15,880 nt of DNA from Ghiorsea sp. Its GTDB lineage: Bacteria; Pseudomonadota; Zetaproteobacteria; Mariprofundales; Mariprofundaceae. The notes beneath the pieces were generated by a model. It was not told the DNA's origin. It was given only the letters and a program-made list of their open reading frames with translations, and made no database searches. This document shows positions 13,746 through 15,880 of this stretch, in pieces. The DNA lies in NCBI GenBank assembly GCA_030950765.1, contig JAUZQX010000022.1, forward strand, positions 1-15,880, read 5' to 3'. The position numbers and the translations under genes were made by a program. Within the stretch, counting starts at the first letter, position 1. Each line of letters starts with the position of its first letter.

Positions 13746-14891
13746 ATGAAAGTTGTTGTCATTGGTGCAGGTATCATTGGTTTACTGACGGCTTTGCGTT
13801 TAAAACAGCAGGGCGTGGATGTTACTGTGCTGGAGAAAGGTAAAGTTGCACAAGAGTCTTCTTGGGCTGGTGCAGGTATTTTGTGCCCCATCCACCCATG
13901 GTTATACCCTGATAGTTTTACGGACCTGGTGAACGCCAGTCTTGATTTATACCCTGAACTACAGACTGAATTGGAAAGCGAAATAGGGCATGATATTCAG
14001 CGCATAAAAAGCGGATTGCTTATTCCTTGTTTTGCAGATGATAAAGTTAAACATCAAGAAGCTGCACAAGTGTGGTCAGATAAGTTTGGTTGGGATATGC
14101 AGCGGTTAACGGCTGCTCAAGCAGTAGAAAAAGAACCAACATTATCAGCCGATGTTGAAGAAGCCTTGTTATGGTCAAATGTTCATCAAGTGCGTAATCC
14201 TGAGTTGCTAAGTGCAGTGTTATTATACTTATACAAGCTTGGGGTAGATGTGGTGGAGCAAAGTGAAGTCATACGTCTTATCGCAGATGGTCAAGGCCAT
14301 GTGTGTGGTGTAAAAGCAAAACAAGATAAAACGTATGATGCAGATGCCGTATTGCTTGCCGCAGGCAGTTGGAGTGCAAACCTTGCCGAACAAAGTGGTT
14401 TTAAGTTACCTGTTCAACCTGTCAAAGGGCAAATCGTATTGCTCAAAACCAAGCCCAACACCTTAAAACATATTGTTAAACATGATGATGCCTACTTTGT
14501 CCCGCGCAAAGATGGCAGAATATTGATTGGTGCTACCATGGAAAATGTAGGTTTTGAACGCAGTAATACGGTTGAAGCACTGAGCGAACTATTAGCGGCA
14601 ACACAAAGGCTAATTCCAGGTTTGAAAGATGCAGAAGTTGAGCAGCAATGGATGGGTTTCAGGCCAGGCAGTCCAGATGGCTTGCCTTTCCTAGGTGAAG
14701 TGCCATCTAAGAAAGGTTTATGGGTGGCAACAGGGCATTATCGCAATGGTGTGGCGCTTGCGCCGGTTACAGCCAAGGTCATGGCGGATTGGATATGTGG
14801 CGTGCAACCCAGCCTAAACATGGATGCTTTTGCGTCAGATAGACCACTTCACGAAAGCACATCTGTTGGTTATCCCAAAGCACAATCATAG
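13746..14891 (+). CDS. thiO: Glycine oxidase (ThiO), FAD-dependent
   Basis: A 381-residue flavoprotein of the DAO/GlyA-oxidase family. The N-terminal FAD fold is clear: V-I-G7-A-G9-I-I-G12 and E30 at the end of the second strand, followed by S-S-W-A-G-A-G-I-L-C-P. The C-terminal block W-M-G-F-R-P-G-S-P-D-G-L-P-F-L-G and T-G-H-Y-R-N-G-V-A-L-A-P is the signature that marks ThiO among related D-amino-acid dehydrogenases. ThiO oxidises glycine to iminoacetate, supplying the thiazole ring of thiamine. No thiG, thiS or thiE is nearby, so the thiamine role rests on family resemblance only. ATG 13746 is chosen over GTG 13743, 3 bases after truA. The gene ends the leuB run; there is no obvious terminator after it. 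Confidence 0.85.
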   Translation: MKVVVIGAGIIGLLTALRLKQQGVDVTVLEKGKVAQESSWAGAGILCPIHPWLYPDSFTDLVNASLDLYPELQTELESEIGHDIQRIKSGLLIPCFADDKVKHQEAAQVWSDKFGWDMQRLTAAQAVEKEPTLSADVEEALLWSNVHQVRNPELLSAVLLYLYKLGVDVVEQSEVIRLIADGQGHVCGVKAKQDKTYDADAVLLAAGSWSANLAEQSGFKLPVQPVKGQIVLLKTKPNTLKHIVKHDDAYFVPRKDGRILIGATMENVGFERSNTVEALSELLAATQRLIPGLKDAEVEQQWMGFRPGSPDGLPFLGEVPSKKGLWVATGHYRNGVALAPVTAKVMADWICGVQPSLNMDAFASDRPLHESTSVGYPKAQS

Positions 14892-14897
14892 CAAAGC

Positions 14898-14925
14898 TTG
14901 CTGTTGCCATATTTGGTAGCATAAT
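14898..14925 (+). promoter_or_regulatory. Candidate sigma-70 promoter of thrC
   Basis: TTGCTG (14898-14903) and CATAAT (14920-14925) are separated by 16 bases and match the -35 and -10 consensus at 4 and 5 of 6 positions. The start would be near 14932, giving a leader of about 30 bases to ATG 14961. The -35 overlaps one arm of a small AGCAA/TTGCT inverted repeat (14890-14902) directly at the thiO stop codon. Confidence 0.45.
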
Positions 14926-14960
14926 TGAGCACACTTTATTGATGGATTAAGGATTATTTC

Positions 14961-15880
14961 ATGCCACATTACCAAGGAATCATCGATCGTTACCGCGCGT
15001 TTTTACCAATCGCCAAGGATGATGCAGTTATTACACTTTATGAAGGCAATACACCGCTTCATGAGTCATTGAACCTGCGTAATGCTATCAATCCAGAACT
15101 AAATATTTACCTTAAATTTGAAGGTTTGAATCCCACGGGTTCATTCAAAGACCGTGGTATGACCATGGCAGTCACCCAAGCTTATAATGCAGGTTCACGC
15201 AAAATTATCTGTGCATCTACGGGTAATACCTCAGCCTCTGCAGCAGCTTATGCAGCGAACTCAGGTATGGAAGCGTATGTGTTAATCCCTGATGGCAAAA
15301 TTGCTTTGGGTAAAATGAGTCAAGGGATGCGTTATGGCGCGAAAGTCATTCAAATCAAAGGCAATTTTGATGAAGCTTTGCAAATCGTACGTGATATTTC
15401 TGCCGACGGTTCGATTTCTTTGGTCAACTCTGTGAATCCTTATCGTATTGAAGGGCAAAAAACAGGTGCATTTGAAATCATTGATGAGCTTGGTTTTGCC
15501 CCTGATTTTCATGCGCTTCCCGTGGGTAATGCAGGTAATATCACCGCATATTGGAAAGGTTATAAAGAATACAAAGAAAAACGTATTTCTAAATCATTGC
15601 CTAAAATGCTTGGTTTCCAAGCCGCAGGTGCTGCACCTATCGTAAATGGTGCGCCAGTTGAAAACCCTGAAACCATTGCTACAGCGATTCGCATTGGTAA
15701 ACCCGCATCATGGCAGCAAGCAGAAGATGCGCGCGATGAATCGGGTGGTGTGATTGATGCAGTGACCGATAAAGAAATCTTGCAAGCCTATGATATGCTA
15801 GCAAGCCTTGAAGGCGTGTTCTGCGAACCAGCTTCCGCGGCATCAGTTGCAGGTATTATCAAATTGAATAAAGCAGGTTA
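14961..15880 (+). CDS. thrC: Threonine synthase, N-terminal 306 residues (3' end outside window)
   Basis: A PLP-dependent enzyme that turns O-phosphohomoserine into threonine in the cytoplasm. The frame is open to the window end, so the C-terminus (about 40-50 residues of a usual ~350) is missing. The PLP lysine is K63 in N-P-T-G-S-F-K-D-R-G-M. Other marks are E-G-N-T-P-L near residue 28, the phosphate-binding A-S-T-G-N-T-S-A-S-A-A-A, the substrate loop L-V-N-S-V-N-P-Y-R-I-E-G-Q-K-T, and P-V-G-N-A-G-N-I-T-A. This is the short bacterial class (threonine dehydratase-like fold), not the longer type of E. coli. AAGG (14949-14952) is 8 bases before the ATG, which follows a probable promoter, so thrC likely begins a new transcript. 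It draws on the aspartate semialdehyde made by asd in the same window. Confidence 0.95.
   Translation, partial: MPHYQGIIDRYRAFLPIAKDDAVITLYEGNTPLHESLNLRNAINPELNIYLKFEGLNPTGSFKDRGMTMAVTQAYNAGSRKIICASTGNTSASAAAYAANSGMEAYVLIPDGKIALGKMSQGMRYGAKVIQIKGNFDEALQIVRDISADGSISLVNSVNPYRIEGQKTGAFEIIDELGFAPDFHALPVGNAGNITAYWKGYKEYKEKRISKSLPKMLGFQAAGAAPIVNGAPVENPETIATAIRIGKPASWQQAEDARDESGGVIDAVTDKEILQAYDMLASLEGVFCEPASAASVAGIIKLNKAG

Noticed and set aside
14890..14902. Short inverted repeat AGCAA-agc-TTGCT at the thiO stop as a terminator
   Set aside because: The stem has only 5 pairs with a 3-base loop and no U-run; it is too weak to call.

Overview
The window looks like a contiguous piece of the core chromosome of a Gram-negative proteobacterium. 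The evidence is an outer-membrane assembly lipoprotein (BamE-like), an LPS heptose epimerase (hldD), a FimV/HubP polar protein and the proteobacterial gene order leuB-asd-fimV-truA. Base composition is moderately AT-rich. Fur lying directly next to an FTR1-type iron permease, together with this gene set, makes an iron-dependent marine group such as the Zetaproteobacteria a reasonable guess, but that is an inference and not proven by the sequence. No mobile element, CRISPR array, tRNA or rRNA was seen.

Region 1 (1-3103, + strand) holds the end of a Fur-family regulator, an FTR1 iron permease whose ATG abuts the fur stop codon, a stand-alone RibD C-terminal-type reductase, and an iron-containing alcohol dehydrogenase homologue with a changed metal site. 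The last two genes overlap. Spacing suggests one transcript, with iron sensing and uptake at its front. Region 2 (3107-6018, - strand) is a tightly packed run read from right to left: pentapeptide-repeat protein, unknown 145-aa protein, hldD, BamE-like lipoprotein, small two-helix membrane protein, pgsA. hldD, bamE and pgsA all serve the cell envelope (LPS core, outer-membrane protein assembly, phospholipid head groups). This run meets region 1 tail to tail with only 3 bases between the stop codons.

Region 3 (6019-6219) is the divergent control region. Region 4 (6220-14891, + strand) contains leuB, asd, fimV, an EcfT/CbiQ-like membrane protein, truA and thiO. Most are separated by a few bases or overlap at start/stop codons (leuB/asd and EcfT-like/truA), except for a 52-base gap between asd and fimV that can form a long hairpin. 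Region 5 (14892-15880) has a probable promoter followed by thrC, which runs off the window. leuB, asd and thrC belong to leucine and aspartate-family amino-acid synthesis.

The most interesting points are a repeated LDTG-x-x-DFG motif in the acidic FimV tail, including two copies that are identical in protein yet differ at six synonymous sites; the asd-fimV hairpin; the changed metal ligands of the alcohol dehydrogenase homologue; and the orphan EcfT-like gene inserted between fimV and truA. I did not find a clearly new multi-gene system.
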